A stretch of DNA of 64,000 bases from Planctomycetota bacterium. GTDB lineage: Bacteria; Planctomycetota; SZUA-567; H5-PLA8. Location of the stretch: positions 1,351,393 to 1,415,392 of the forward strand of contig JABTUM010000002.1 of NCBI GenBank assembly GCA_015075375.1, in the 5' to 3' direction. A program made the position numbers and the translations under genes. The notes beneath the pieces were generated by a model. It made no database searches. It saw nothing but the letters and a program-made list of their open reading frames with translations, and was not told the origin of the DNA. Positions 32,068 to 40,673 of this stretch are shown in pieces. Position 1 is the first letter of the stretch; every line of letters begins with the position of its first letter.

Positions 32068-34599
32068 ATGCCCGCATTTGGGGTCGTAACCGTCCAGAGC
32101 CGCTCGCGCCGCGAAGCCACCAAGGCCGTGGTGTCGAGCGCAAGCGCAAGCAGCGGTACGTTCGCCTTCGCGACGGTGACCAAAGTCACCGACAGCCGCG
32201 GCATCATGCCGTCTCAAGCGATCGTGGAAATCCGGGCCAAAGATCTGCCCCGCGAACTCTTTCCCAACGGAGTCACCATGGCCACGGGTGAACCGTTCGG
32301 TCCGACTGCGCTCAAGTTTTTCAGCCGCGTAAGGATCACTGCCGGGCGAAGTGAACTATTCGTCGGCAATCTGGTCAAACGCCGCGATTTCGGAGACCAG
32401 AACACGCTCGTGCTGGAGTATTGGGATGACCGTGTGTTGCTGGCCAAGCTGCCGATCCGGGGTGCGTGGGTGTACGACGCCTATGCCGACGAAGCGAAAT
32501 TCATCCCCCGATACATCGTTCGGATGAATCCATTCGGGTATTGGAACTGCACCCTGGCCAAGGTCTCCGGCGCTCCGTGGAAAGTACCGCTGTTCACCAC
32601 GCTGGCTCAGCGTGCCAGCGGCAAAGGAAAGAATGGCGAATCGGTCTTTGGGGAAGAATCCGAAGTCGGGGAGTGCATCCCTTGGACGCAAGAGCACGCC
32701 GCGCGCTACGTGTGGTGGTCCGCGACGGCTCCGAAACCGACCTACTACAAAGGCAACTACAAGCGCCTCGATTCCTCACGGCTGCACTGGCCGGGCAACC
32801 AGGTTTCCTTCACGGATCCCGATATGTGGCGCGCGATGCCGGACACCACGCTGCATGCGAAGAGCCACCTTCGAGCGCTCTGCGAAATCCTTGAGCAAAA
32901 GGGCTCTCACGACGTGGCCTTGATCCCTGAAGGCGGCAACGCGCAGCGAAACACGCTGATCTTCGTGGGGCGGACCGCCGCAACGGGCGTGCACAAACGG
33001 ATCGACCTGCAGACGGCCGGCCGAGCCAGTGACATACGAACGGCCTTTTCGTTCACCACTGAACTGGACGCCAGCGACCTCGCGACCAGCGTGCTGGTGG
33101 AGGGAAGCACGCCCAAGATCGAGAGCGAATTCCTGTACGTGCAGGGTTCGAGCACGAACACGATTCGCCCCTCGTGGACCGATAACGAGTATTCGGATTG
33201 GCGCAAAATCATCCGCGGCGACGGCGGCGACGGTACGCACGCTACGGTGCTTTCCAAGCGCGGCCAGTTCGGCGGGGCTCGGGTCGTGATGGACGGCACC
33301 AACGGCAATCCCAAGGTCGAAAAGAACAGCAGCGAGTCCGTAAAGCTGGCCTGGCAGCATTACCCGAACGTGATCCGCTATTGGCAGCTTGTCAGCGACC
33401 CCGGCGATTCGGGCTTCAGCACGATCGAGCAAGTATTGAAGGGCGTGGGGAGCGTCTTCACCGGCGCGCCTTTTCTGTTCATGCCACGGGCGCCGCTGCC
33501 CGATCAACTGCAGCATTGGTTCGAGAGCGGAAACGACCAGCGCGGGCTGATTCAGTTGCCGTGGCGCATTCAACTTGACGAGGATGGAACCGGAACCAAC
33601 TACCACGAGATCACCAGCAATGCGGGCCTGCGGATCCGGGCGGACGGCATTTTCGTTTTCGACGGTTTGGTAGAAGTGATCGCAGGCCCCGACGCAAACG
33701 ATCTGCTCTACCGATCGACCTTCGATATTTTCGATCCGCCGGCGACGGTGCAGCTTAAGGCCATGAAGCTCAACATTGCCCTGCAGCACGACACCCGAAT
33801 TCAGGGCGTCGCGGAATTGACAGACACCTTCCTCGACCCTGCGGTGCTGGGTGAAAACGGGCTACAGCATTACGTCTTCAATCCTGAGAGCTACCGTGAG
33901 TGGCACCAAGTCGGGAGCCGGCCTGCCGCGAACTCCAGCTTTCCGAAAATCACTGAAGCCGGCAGCGACCCCGTTCCCTTGACCAGACTGCTGCACCGTG
34001 AATCGAGCCAGGCGTCCAGTCACGCTGCGGGGCGGCTGAAGGATAAAGGCCGACTCAAGGGCGCGGAAACATGGAGCCTGATCGGCATCCGGCCGGACTA
34101 TCGATCGGGGGACTTCATCACCGGAGTGAACCTGGTGGGCGAAAAGCAGGCGCTAAGTGCCGTTGCAGGCATTGAGCAAGGCGCACGCGCGGAACGGGAC
34201 GCGGCCTGGGCAGAGTTGGACCCCGAAGATTCGATCGAGACCATGCAGGAAGCCTTTACGGCCTACCAGGGCGTGTGGGGCTCTGCGATCGAGAACGCCC
34301 AGGGCACCTTTTCAGAGGCCTTCAACCAAATGAACGCCGCGATTCAAGGTCTCTTTGACGCCTTTAACGCTGCCTTGGGCGGCGCTGGGACTGTTGCTGA
34401 CGGCCTCGCGGCGGCCAGCACGCTGAACAACAACGTAAATGGCGCCCTCAGCCAGGCCGCCGAGCGTGTAGGCGGGTTGACCGGAGGTGGGAGTTCCAGC
34501 GGCAGCGGGGGCGGCGTCGAAATCGGCGTGAATCGCCCTGTGGCCCGCGTGGTCTACGACTTCGAAGCTCAGGCCACCCACGTGGTGACCGGCACATGA
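32068..34599 (+). CDS. large base-plate hub-like protein
   Basis: An 843-residue protein. Start chosen at 32068, just after the previous stop. N-terminal beta region (ATVTKVTDSRGIMPSQAIVE; RVRITAGRSELFVGNLV) resembles hub or late-control-like domains. The middle has many Trp/Tyr/Lys-rich strands. The last ~130 residues are helical and Ala/Asn-rich (FSEAFNQMNAAIQGLFDAFN) with a Gly/Ser linker. Likely the central tail tip component; assigned from size and position. Confidence 0.5.
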   Translation: MPAFGVVTVQSRSRREATKAVVSSASASSGTFAFATVTKVTDSRGIMPSQAIVEIRAKDLPRELFPNGVTMATGEPFGPTALKFFSRVRITAGRSELFVGNLVKRRDFGDQNTLVLEYWDDRVLLAKLPIRGAWVYDAYADEAKFIPRYIVRMNPFGYWNCTLAKVSGAPWKVPLFTTLAQRASGKGKNGESVFGEESEVGECIPWTQEHAARYVWWSATAPKPTYYKGNYKRLDSSRLHWPGNQVSFTDPDMWRAMPDTTLHAKSHLRALCEILEQKGSHDVALIPEGGNAQRNTLIFVGRTAATGVHKRIDLQTAGRASDIRTAFSFTTELDASDLATSVLVEGSTPKIESEFLYVQGSSTNTIRPSWTDNEYSDWRKIIRGDGGDGTHATVLSKRGQFGGARVVMDGTNGNPKVEKNSSESVKLAWQHYPNVIRYWQLVSDPGDSGFSTIEQVLKGVGSVFTGAPFLFMPRAPLPDQLQHWFESGNDQRGLIQLPWRIQLDEDGTGTNYHEITSNAGLRIRADGIFVFDGLVEVIAGPDANDLLYRSTFDIFDPPATVQLKAMKLNIALQHDTRIQGVAELTDTFLDPAVLGENGLQHYVFNPESYREWHQVGSRPAANSSFPKITEAGSDPVPLTRLLHRESSQASSHAAGRLKDKGRLKGAETWSLIGIRPDYRSGDFITGVNLVGEKQALSAVAGIEQGARAERDAAWAELDPEDSIETMQEAFTAYQGVWGSAIENAQGTFSEAFNQMNAAIQGLFDAFNAALGGAGTVADGLAAASTLNNNVNGALSQAAERVGGLTGGGSSSGSGGGVEIGVNRPVARVVYDFEAQATHVVTGT

Positions 34600-35348
34600 A
34601 TACCCTGGGCGACAACAGCGAACCGGATCCGCAGGCCTACACAAATCATCGCCTGGGCGGCGATCCCCAACTCTACACGGGCAGCCGCGGCCGGATTATG
34701 AGCCCAGTGGTGCAGGGAGGCCGCCGCGATCCGATCGTGCGCGCAAACCAGATCGGATTTATCAGCTATCAGGATCAATCTCAGACCGCCGACTTTTACG
34801 AGCCGGCTGGGTCCGCCCGCCGGGTGTATTGCGCCTACGAGACCGACGACGGCGACCTTCAGTTCGCTTACCGAATGTTTGTACGCCTTGCGCGCCCGAT
34901 CAAGGTGCTGCGTGGCTGGCGCATCGGAGCCTTCGGAGGCATTTATCCCCACAACGGCCTGTTCGCCCAATACACAGGCAGCCCCTTGACCCTGGCATGG
35001 AACATGATTGCGGATGCGATCCTCGACCCCGATCTGGACCTAAGCTTGGTCGATTGGGTGAGCCAGGACGCGCTTACTTACACGGTTGGCGGGAGCGGGG
35101 AGATACTCAGCGACTGTTCATTCGCCAGCCTCACACGCAAACCAGAAACTCTTTATGACGCCACGCCGATCGAACCGGGTCAGCCCATCACCGGCTTTCG
35201 GTTTAGCTGGATTATCAACGGAAACAGAGACGCGGATGGCACGGATGCGGCAGACCTGCACATCCACGCCAGCTATCGAGGGGACTTCACGCCGTTGGCT
35301 AACGGCGAGATCTCGGAGACGTGGTTTTTCGCGCTCGATGGGGAGTAA
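34596..35348 (+). CDS. last structural protein of module 1
   Basis: A 250-residue, aromatic-rich beta protein starting by ATGA overlap. It includes RRVYCAYETDDGDLQFAYRM and FRFSWIINGNRDADGTDAAD. No family was recognised. It ends the unbroken + strand tail operon. The 125 bases after it (35349-35473) contain a weak GGGGCGG/CCGCCTC hairpin and then the broken terminase of module 2. Confidence 0.5.
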   Translation: MNTLGDNSEPDPQAYTNHRLGGDPQLYTGSRGRIMSPVVQGGRRDPIVRANQIGFISYQDQSQTADFYEPAGSARRVYCAYETDDGDLQFAYRMFVRLARPIKVLRGWRIGAFGGIYPHNGLFAQYTGSPLTLAWNMIADAILDPDLDLSLVDWVSQDALTYTVGGSGEILSDCSFASLTRKPETLYDATPIEPGQPITGFRFSWIINGNRDADGTDAADLHIHASYRGDFTPLANGEISETWFFALDGE

Positions 35349-35473
35349 TTGATTCCGTCAGGGGCGGTAAGCACGTCTTTCCGCCTCTAAGAAAACGCAC
35401 GCGCAATTTACGATAGACCCGGTAAACACGTTTTTAGCGAGAATTCGGACGATGCTTTACAGCGGGGGCCATC

Positions 35474-36967
35474 GTGCGCGTCTCGGGGATCACCGGCAAT
35501 ATCCGTGGCGCGATGTTCATCCGGCCCGACGGCTCCTCGGTCCGGCCTACCCTCGCCATCATTGACGATCCGCAGACTGATCAGTCCGCGCGGTCGCTCT
35601 CCCAGACTCAAGAGCGCCTCGCCATCGTCAACGGAGCCATCTCGGGTCTGGCCGGTCCGGGCAAGCGCACGGCCATGATCATGCCCTGCACGGTGATCCG
35701 CGCCGGAGACCTGGCCGATCAAGTGCTCGACCGCGACCGAAACCCGCTCTGGCAGGGTGAGCGCACCAAACTGGTGTACGCCTTCCCCAAGCAGGAGAAA
35801 CTCTGGGAAGAATACGCGCGTCTGCGCGCCGAATCGCTGCGTTGCGACGGGGACGGTACACCCGCGACGGAGTTCTACGCGCGCCATCGGGCCGAGATGG
35901 ACGAAGGAGCGGTGATCGCCTGGCCCGAGCGGCATCACCCCGACGAACTCTCCGCCGTCCAGCACGCCATGAACCTCAAGCTGCGGAGCGAATCGGCATT
36001 CTGGGCCGAATACCAGAACGAACCGCTCCCGGAGAAGACGCTCGAAGACGAAGGGGTGCTCACGCCCGACCAGATTGCCCAGAAGCTCAACGGGCATAAG
36101 CGTGGTGAGGCGCCCATCGGCTGCAACCATCTGACCATGTTCATAGACGTGCAGGGCAAGCTCTTGTTTTACTGCGTCTGCGGCTGGGAAGAAGACTTCA
36201 CCGGGTACGTGCTGGACTACGGGGCTTATCCGGAACAGAAGCGGCCTTATTTCACGCTGCGCGAGGCACAGCGCACGCTTCAGACCGTGGCGCGCGGCGC
36301 GGGTCTGGAAGGCGCGATCTACGCGGGGTTGGAGGCGCTGGTCAACGAGCACTTGGCTCGCGAGTGGCGGCGCGACGACGGCGCTGCCTTGCGGATCGGC
36401 ATGTGCTTGATAGACGCCAACTGGGGTACGTCCACCGACGTGGTGTACCAGTTCTGTCGCCAAAGCACGCACTCGGCGGTGCTGTTACCCAGCCATGGGC
36501 GCTATGTGGGTGCGGCCGGTAAGCCCTTCTCCGAGTACATCCGCCGCCCTGGCGAGCGGGTCGGGCTGAACTGGCGCATTCCCGGAGTCCAAGGCAAGCG
36601 CGCCGTCCGCCATGCGCTCTTCGACTCGAACTACTGGAAGAGCTTTATTCACTCGCGCTTGGCCGTGTCCATGGGGGATCGGGGCTGCCTGTCGCTCTTT
36701 GGCCGCGACCCGGAGGCGCACCGGCTCTTCGCCGACCACCTGACCGCCGAATACCGGGTGCGGACCGAAGGCCGCGGGCGCGTGGTGGACGAGTGGAAGC
36801 TACGGCCCGAAGCACGCGACAACCATTGGCTGGACGGCTTGACCGGGTGCGCGGTCGGCGCGGCGATACTAGGCTTGGCACTGAGGGCAGGAAGTACAAA
36901 TAGTTCCGATGAACGTAAGCGAGTTCGTCTCTCGGAGATTAAGCGGAAAAGAATGCTTCAGTCCTGA
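35474..36967 (+). CDS. terminase large subunit lacking its N-terminal ATPase half
   Basis: A 497-residue fragment from an internal GTG. The same frame is open back to a TAG at 35435-35437 and reads TAGAIVRVSG, which already looks like conserved terminase sequence. It retains Walker B (LAIIDDPQT, about residues 27-35), a coupling-type MIMPCTVI, and the nuclease half (MFIDVQGKLLFYCVCGW; IDANWGTSTDVVY; DNHWLDGLTGCAVGAA). Walker A and the ~150-200 residues before it are absent, and no matching sequence lies upstream. The upstream DNA belongs to module 1's end. It is probably non-functional for packaging unless the missing half is elsewhere. Confidence 0.75.
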   Translation: MRVSGITGNIRGAMFIRPDGSSVRPTLAIIDDPQTDQSARSLSQTQERLAIVNGAISGLAGPGKRTAMIMPCTVIRAGDLADQVLDRDRNPLWQGERTKLVYAFPKQEKLWEEYARLRAESLRCDGDGTPATEFYARHRAEMDEGAVIAWPERHHPDELSAVQHAMNLKLRSESAFWAEYQNEPLPEKTLEDEGVLTPDQIAQKLNGHKRGEAPIGCNHLTMFIDVQGKLLFYCVCGWEEDFTGYVLDYGAYPEQKRPYFTLREAQRTLQTVARGAGLEGAIYAGLEALVNEHLAREWRRDDGAALRIGMCLIDANWGTSTDVVYQFCRQSTHSAVLLPSHGRYVGAAGKPFSEYIRRPGERVGLNWRIPGVQGKRAVRHALFDSNYWKSFIHSRLAVSMGDRGCLSLFGRDPEAHRLFADHLTAEYRVRTEGRGRVVDEWKLRPEARDNHWLDGLTGCAVGAAILGLALRAGSTNSSDERKRVRLSEIKRKRMLQS

Positions 36968-37046
36968 TCAACTCGTCTAGTTGGAGTGTCTTGGTTCAGT
37001 GGAGAAAGTGGAGCCACGGGCATGACGAAGTCAAAGGAAATGGAAA

Positions 37047-37083
37047 GCGCGCGGCAGCCCTAATACAAGAAGCTGCCGCGCGC
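37047..37083 (-). terminator. 12-bp perfect hairpin ending the - strand cassette
   Basis: GCGCGCGGCAGC (37047-37058) and GCTGCCGCGCGC (37072-37083) pair perfectly around a 13-base loop. Read on the - strand it lies just after the stop of the 37103-37675 gene and is followed by TTT. The short T-run makes it a modest terminator. Confidence 0.55.
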
Positions 37084-37102
37084 CAAAACCTGACCCTATC
37101 CG

Positions 37103-37675
37103 TTATCTTGCCTGCCGGGGCGTCAGATTTCCCTTTGCCGCGGGCTTATCGAGACGCCACATATCGGCCCTTATTGTTTTCGCACGCTCCTGTTCGGCTT
37201 TAAGTGCGGCTACGCAGTCGTTACATTCCAATTGGCACGCCCCCTGCTGCTCGCATAGTTCTTTCACCGCTTTCTCGTAACGATCCCTTGCAAGTTTTGC
37301 TTCCACGGGTTTGGTGATCGCACGAGCACTTCGCTTGCCACGGCATGCGCTCAGGCATGCCGTTTGGGTCTGTACAATTCGCTCTTGGCGTTCGATGGCT
37401 TGGCAGGCCGTGCAAGCTTCGAAACGGCATCGCCCCACTTCTTTGGCTTGTGGGCAGAACTCCGATGCATGGCGCCGTGCTTCAAGGTGTTTGGATGAAG
37501 CCAGGGCAGGCTTGAGCGAAGTATCCGAATGATTCATGCTCCAACAGGCATCGCGACACGACTCTGGATTAACCGAGTCCGGTGGGCTCGTATCCGCGGC
37601 CCACGCATACTGAGTAACAACCCCAATCGCAACCATCGTGATCCAGACTGAGGCAAGACTCTGTTTGTTAGTCAC
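37103..37675 (-). CDS. secreted Cys-rich protein, CX3C type
   Basis: A 190-residue protein. I place the start at GTG (37675) because AAGGAG lies 7 bases before it. The first ~30 residues are a signal peptide (ASVWITMVAIGVVTQYAWAA). The mature part is helical with many Cys in pairs: CRDAC, CLSAC and CQLEC (CX3C), plus CTAC and CNDC. It lies on the strand opposite to the phage genes, between terminase and portal, so it reads as a moron cassette. Periplasmic disulfide-linked helical hairpins are likely. Function unknown. Confidence 0.6.
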   Translation of the reverse strand: MTNKQSLASVWITMVAIGVVTQYAWAADTSPPDSVNPESCRDACWSMNHSDTSLKPALASSKHLEARRHASEFCPQAKEVGRCRFEACTACQAIERQERIVQTQTACLSACRGKRSARAITKPVEAKLARDRYEKAVKELCEQQGACQLECNDCVAALKAEQERAKTIRADMWRLDKPAAKGNLTPRQAR

Positions 37676-37801
37676 GGTAATACTCCTTGAGAGTGCTTTT
37701 GCACGTTTCAGTGGGAACAAGGGCAAGTAGCCCAATGCGGGCCGACTAACACCACTTTAAACTTTTCGAGTTGAGAATGGACGACAGGATGTCCGCAACG
37801 T

Positions 37802-38152
37802 TTAAATAGTGAGGCGCATGAGCAGATCTAAATGTAAGCGCACATAAGGCTTGCCAACCTTCGAATGTGTGTGCTCTTGCACGAGAGGTGACGCAATGGA
37901 GTGCCAAACAGTCGATGCCGCGAGGCTTAACTGTGGACTTCCATCATTGGAATTGTCCCTGTTCGTAGGCGTAGCTTCGGCGTTTAGCTTCAGATGTCTA
38001 AGTAACGCACGGCAGCAATCTGGGAGATCGGAGGCGGCATTCTCCGATTGCTTGCAACACACCGCTTGGTGCTGGCAACAAACTTGCCTTTCGCCTGCCC
38101 AAGCGGGCAAGGCCGCATATACACCAAACAGTATCAAGACAAGTGCACGCAT
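37802..38152 (-). CDS. small secreted Cys-rich protein
   Basis: A 116-residue protein with AAGGA before its ATG. It has a clear signal peptide (MRALVLILFGVYAALPAWA), then VCCQHQAVCCKQ and DCCRALLRHLKL, six Cys in three CC pairs. The rest has no Cys. It is upstream of and co-directional with the 37103 gene; the 126-base spacer between them has no gene. Possibly a metal-binding or disulfide-rich periplasmic protein. Confidence 0.55.
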   Translation of the reverse strand: MRALVLILFGVYAALPAWAGERQVCCQHQAVCCKQSENAASDLPDCCRALLRHLKLNAEATPTNRDNSNDGSPQLSLAASTVWHSIASPLVQEHTHSKVGKPYVRLHLDLLMRLTI

Positions 38153-38474
38153 GCCTGATCCTTATCACTCTTCCCTAGTCGAATGACGTATCCAGTGGGG
38201 TTTATTTCAAAAAATCGCACGTCCTTGACGCTGCCCCAAGCCATATTGTGCAGAAAGAGATTCAAAGCCTGGTACAGTCCAATTTTGCGTGATAGGGTGA
38301 GGCTTCTTTGGCGCGATGTTCCTGTGCTCCTAAGGATTCCTTTTATCGTCCTCTGGCAAATTCCACTTTTGAGTCTGATTCTTCGAGTATGTGCCTTCTA
38401 TATTTCCTAATAAGGCACGAGTCGTGCCTTATTGCCTCTGACCCTATCGCTTTGAGACACGTGGGAATGCGCCT
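38153..38474. other. AT-rich intergenic region without a convincing gene
   Basis: This 322-base stretch separates the - strand Cys-rich cassette from a small + strand HTH gene. A 75-residue + strand frame (38183-38410) is basic and hydrophobic with no ribosome binding site, so I do not call it. The region should hold the promoters of both sides. The palindrome at 38409-38433 is its only clear structure. Confidence 0.5.
38409..38433. promoter_or_regulatory. perfect 12-bp inverted repeat upstream of HTH gene
   Basis: AATAAGGCACGA (38409-38420), one G, then its exact reverse complement TCGTGCCTTATT (38422-38433). It lies 41 bases before the ATG of a small HTH protein, which fits an autoregulated operator. 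Its A-rich left end and T-rich right end also fit a bidirectional terminator. Confidence 0.55.
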
Positions 38475-38639
38475 ATGCCCCAAGGAACACCGCTCGACCC
38501 CAAGCGCGTTCGCCAGCTTATCAAAATGGGGCAAACACCCAGCCAGGTAGCCAAGACCTTGGGCGTCAATATCAACGCCATATATAAGCACACGAACGTG
38601 CGTTCACGCAAATTGGGAAACACCAAGCGTCGAGGTTAA
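38475..38639 (+). CDS. small resolvase-type HTH protein (54 residues)
   Basis: A 54-residue protein: LDPKRVRQLIKMGQTPSQVA then KTLGVNINAIYKH is a compact helix-turn-helix like the HTH-7 DNA-binding tail of resolvases and small regulators, followed by a basic tail (RSRKLGNTKRRG). No catalytic domain. It could control the Cys-rich cassette or the portal operon, or be a minimal small terminase. Confidence 0.55.
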   Translation: MPQGTPLDPKRVRQLIKMGQTPSQVAKTLGVNINAIYKHTNVRSRKLGNTKRRG

Positions 38640-38683
38640 TGGCCGAAGGCCGGCTAATTTCCGTCACGCACCCAATGAAGGCG

Positions 38684-38899
38684 CTATCTCTTTTTCCGCA
38701 CGATCACTTCCCACCCCTTCGCCTTCAACTCGGCCATCTGGTCGTCGCTTAAGTGGGCCAAGCGGCGCAGCCAATCCGGCCCAAAGTCGAACATATGCTT
38801 TCGCGTGATCGACCAGACCTTCCAAACCGCTTCGCCGGCCGAGTTAGTGTCCCGACCGACCAGAATGCTTCGTGTATTGACCTTCCGGTAAATTTGCAT
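38684..38899 (-). CDS. hypothetical protein on - strand
   Basis: A 71-residue protein (MQIYRKVNTRSILVGRDTNS, TRKHMFDFGPDWLRRLAHLS, ending WEVIVRKKR). It has a balanced, protein-like composition with a WLRRL helix and a C-terminal strand. No strong ribosome binding site is visible. It converges on the small HTH gene. Function unknown. Confidence 0.5.
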   Translation of the reverse strand: MQIYRKVNTRSILVGRDTNSAGEAVWKVWSITRKHMFDFGPDWLRRLAHLSDDQMAELKAKGWEVIVRKKR

Positions 38900-39024
38900 G
38901 GGTCACTCGCTGGGGTTGCTTAACGCAGAATATCCCATGCCGATGAGACTTTCCATCTACCTGCCCGTTTGCTTGTCCCCTTGAACCGCAACGCCCGGCC
39001 TTTTGTCGTGCGGAGCGGCACGAC

Positions 39025-39222
39025 ATGGCCAACGACCTGACTTCTTCCATTCGCAAGAACGCCAAGCGCCCGGCGAAGGCTGCCGGCGACTCCGGGAGCG
39101 TCGAGCAGCATCCGCTGCGCGACCAGATCGAGGCCGACCGCTACCTGAATTCCAAGAAAGCCGCCAAGGCCAAGCGTCTGGGCCTGCGCATCACCAAGCT
39201 CGTGCCGCCGGGGACCGTCTGA
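39025..39222 (+). CDS. small basic W-like protein before the portal
   Basis: A 65-residue basic protein (ANDLTSSIRKNAKRPAKAAG; SKKAAKAKRLGLRITKLVPP) ending in TGATG with the portal start. In lambda-type order the gene between terminase and portal is the head-joining protein gpW. This one has that position and size but no clear sequence match. Confidence 0.55.
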   Translation: MANDLTSSIRKNAKRPAKAAGDSGSVEQHPLRDQIEADRYLNSKKAAKAKRLGLRITKLVPPGTV

Positions 39223-40673
39223 TGCTCGCCGCATTGCGGAGAATCCTGCGTTTGGATGCCGGGAGGCGCATACGCCAGGGTCCCCGGTGGTCTATCGTCC
39301 GCGCACGCTACGACGCGGCGCTCACCAACGAAAACAATCGCCGCCATTGGGCCAACGCCGACGGGCTCTCGGCCAACGCGGCCAACTCGCCCGAGGTCCG
39401 GCGCATCCTGCGTAACCGCGCCCGCTACGAGGTTGCCAACAACTCCTACGCGCGCGGGATCGTGTTGACCTTGGCCAACGACTGCATCGGGACAGGTCCG
39501 CGTCTTCAGATGCTCTCCCTCGACCGCGAGGGCAACAGCGCCGTCGAGCGGGAGTTCGCGCGTTGGGCCGTGGCGGTGGGCTTGGCCGACAAGCTACGAA
39601 CCATGCGCGTGGCCAAGGCCGAAGACGGTGAGGCGTTCGCGGTCTTCACCAGCAATCCCCGCCTCGATACGCCGGTCAAGCTGGACCTCAAGCTCGTGGA
39701 AGCCGAGCAGGTCTGCACGCCGGACTTTCGCGCGGCAAGCAAGGCGCAAGCCGTGGACGGGATCGTCTTCGACGAGTACGGCAACCCCCTCGCCTACCAC
39801 GTGCTCCGCCAGCATCCCGGCGATAACGGCGCGCGCTGGGGTCTGGCTTACGACTCCGTGCCCGCCCAGGCCGTCTTGCACTACTTCCGGGTGGACCGGC
39901 CCGGGCAGTGCCGGGGCATTCCCGAACTCACGCCCGCCCTGCCGCTCTTCGCGATGCTGCGCGACTACACGCTCGCCACGCTGGACGCGGCCAAGGCCGC
40001 CGCGTACTTCGCGGGGATTCTCCACACCGACGCGCCGCCCAATGGTGAAGCCGATGCCGTCGAGGCGATGGATACCATCGAACTTGAGCGCAACATGCTC
40101 ATGACGATGCCCGGCGGCTGGAAGATGAGCCAAGTCCGCGCCGAGCAACCCGCGAGCACCTATGCCGAGTTCAAGCGCGAGGTGCTCAACGAGATCGCGC
40201 GCTGTTTGAACATGCCCTTCAACGTCGCGGCGGGCAACTCCTCGGGCTACAACTACGCCTCCGGCCGCCTCGATCACCAGACCTACTTCAAGGCCATTCG
40301 CGTCGAGCAAGCTTTTCTCGGCGCGCAGTTGCTCGACCGGCTCTTCGCGGCGTGGGTCCGCGAAGCCGTACTGGTCGAGAGCCTCCTGCCCCAGCCCATG
40401 CGGGCGCTCTCCGCCGACTGGTCGCACCAGTGGTTCTGGGACGGCCACGAGCACGTGGACCCGCTCAAAGAGGCCAACGCCCAGGCCACGCGACTGTCCA
40501 ACCACACGACCACGCTGGCCGAGGAGTACGCCAAACGCGGACGCGATTGGGAGATGGAACTGCGCCAGCGCGCCAAAGAGGCCGCGCTGCTGCGCGAGTT
40601 GGGACTGCCGCCCGGCGAAGCCTTGCAAACCCCCGCCGAAGTAGTTCCCGTGAGTGAGGACTCCGATGAATAA
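39222..40673 (+). CDS. lambda-type portal protein
   Basis: A 483-residue protein with features of the lambda gpB portal family: RARYDAALTNENNRRHWANA then LRNRARYEVANNSYARGIVL near the start, GIVFDEYGNPLAYHVLRQHP, VDRPGQCRGIPELTPAL, and TYAEFKREVLNEIARCLNMP with YNYASGRLDHQTYFK. It forms the capsid vertex ring. The N-terminus before residue 1 in the open frame is rejected because the ATG at 39222 overlaps the preceding stop. Confidence 0.85.
   Translation: MLAALRRILRLDAGRRIRQGPRWSIVRARYDAALTNENNRRHWANADGLSANAANSPEVRRILRNRARYEVANNSYARGIVLTLANDCIGTGPRLQMLSLDREGNSAVEREFARWAVAVGLADKLRTMRVAKAEDGEAFAVFTSNPRLDTPVKLDLKLVEAEQVCTPDFRAASKAQAVDGIVFDEYGNPLAYHVLRQHPGDNGARWGLAYDSVPAQAVLHYFRVDRPGQCRGIPELTPALPLFAMLRDYTLATLDAAKAAAYFAGILHTDAPPNGEADAVEAMDTIELERNMLMTMPGGWKMSQVRAEQPASTYAEFKREVLNEIARCLNMPFNVAAGNSSGYNYASGRLDHQTYFKAIRVEQAFLGAQLLDRLFAAWVREAVLVESLLPQPMRALSADWSHQWFWDGHEHVDPLKEANAQATRLSNHTTTLAEEYAKRGRDWEMELRQRAKEAALLRELGLPPGEALQTPAEVVPVSEDSDE

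Noticed and set aside
36991..37203. 70-residue + strand frame after the broken terminase, from TTG
   Set aside because: It runs through the hairpin at 37047-37083 and into the 3' end of the - strand gene; no ribosome binding site.
38183..38410. 75-residue + strand frame
   Set aside because: No ribosome binding site, no recognisable composition, and it runs up to the palindrome; more likely intergenic.
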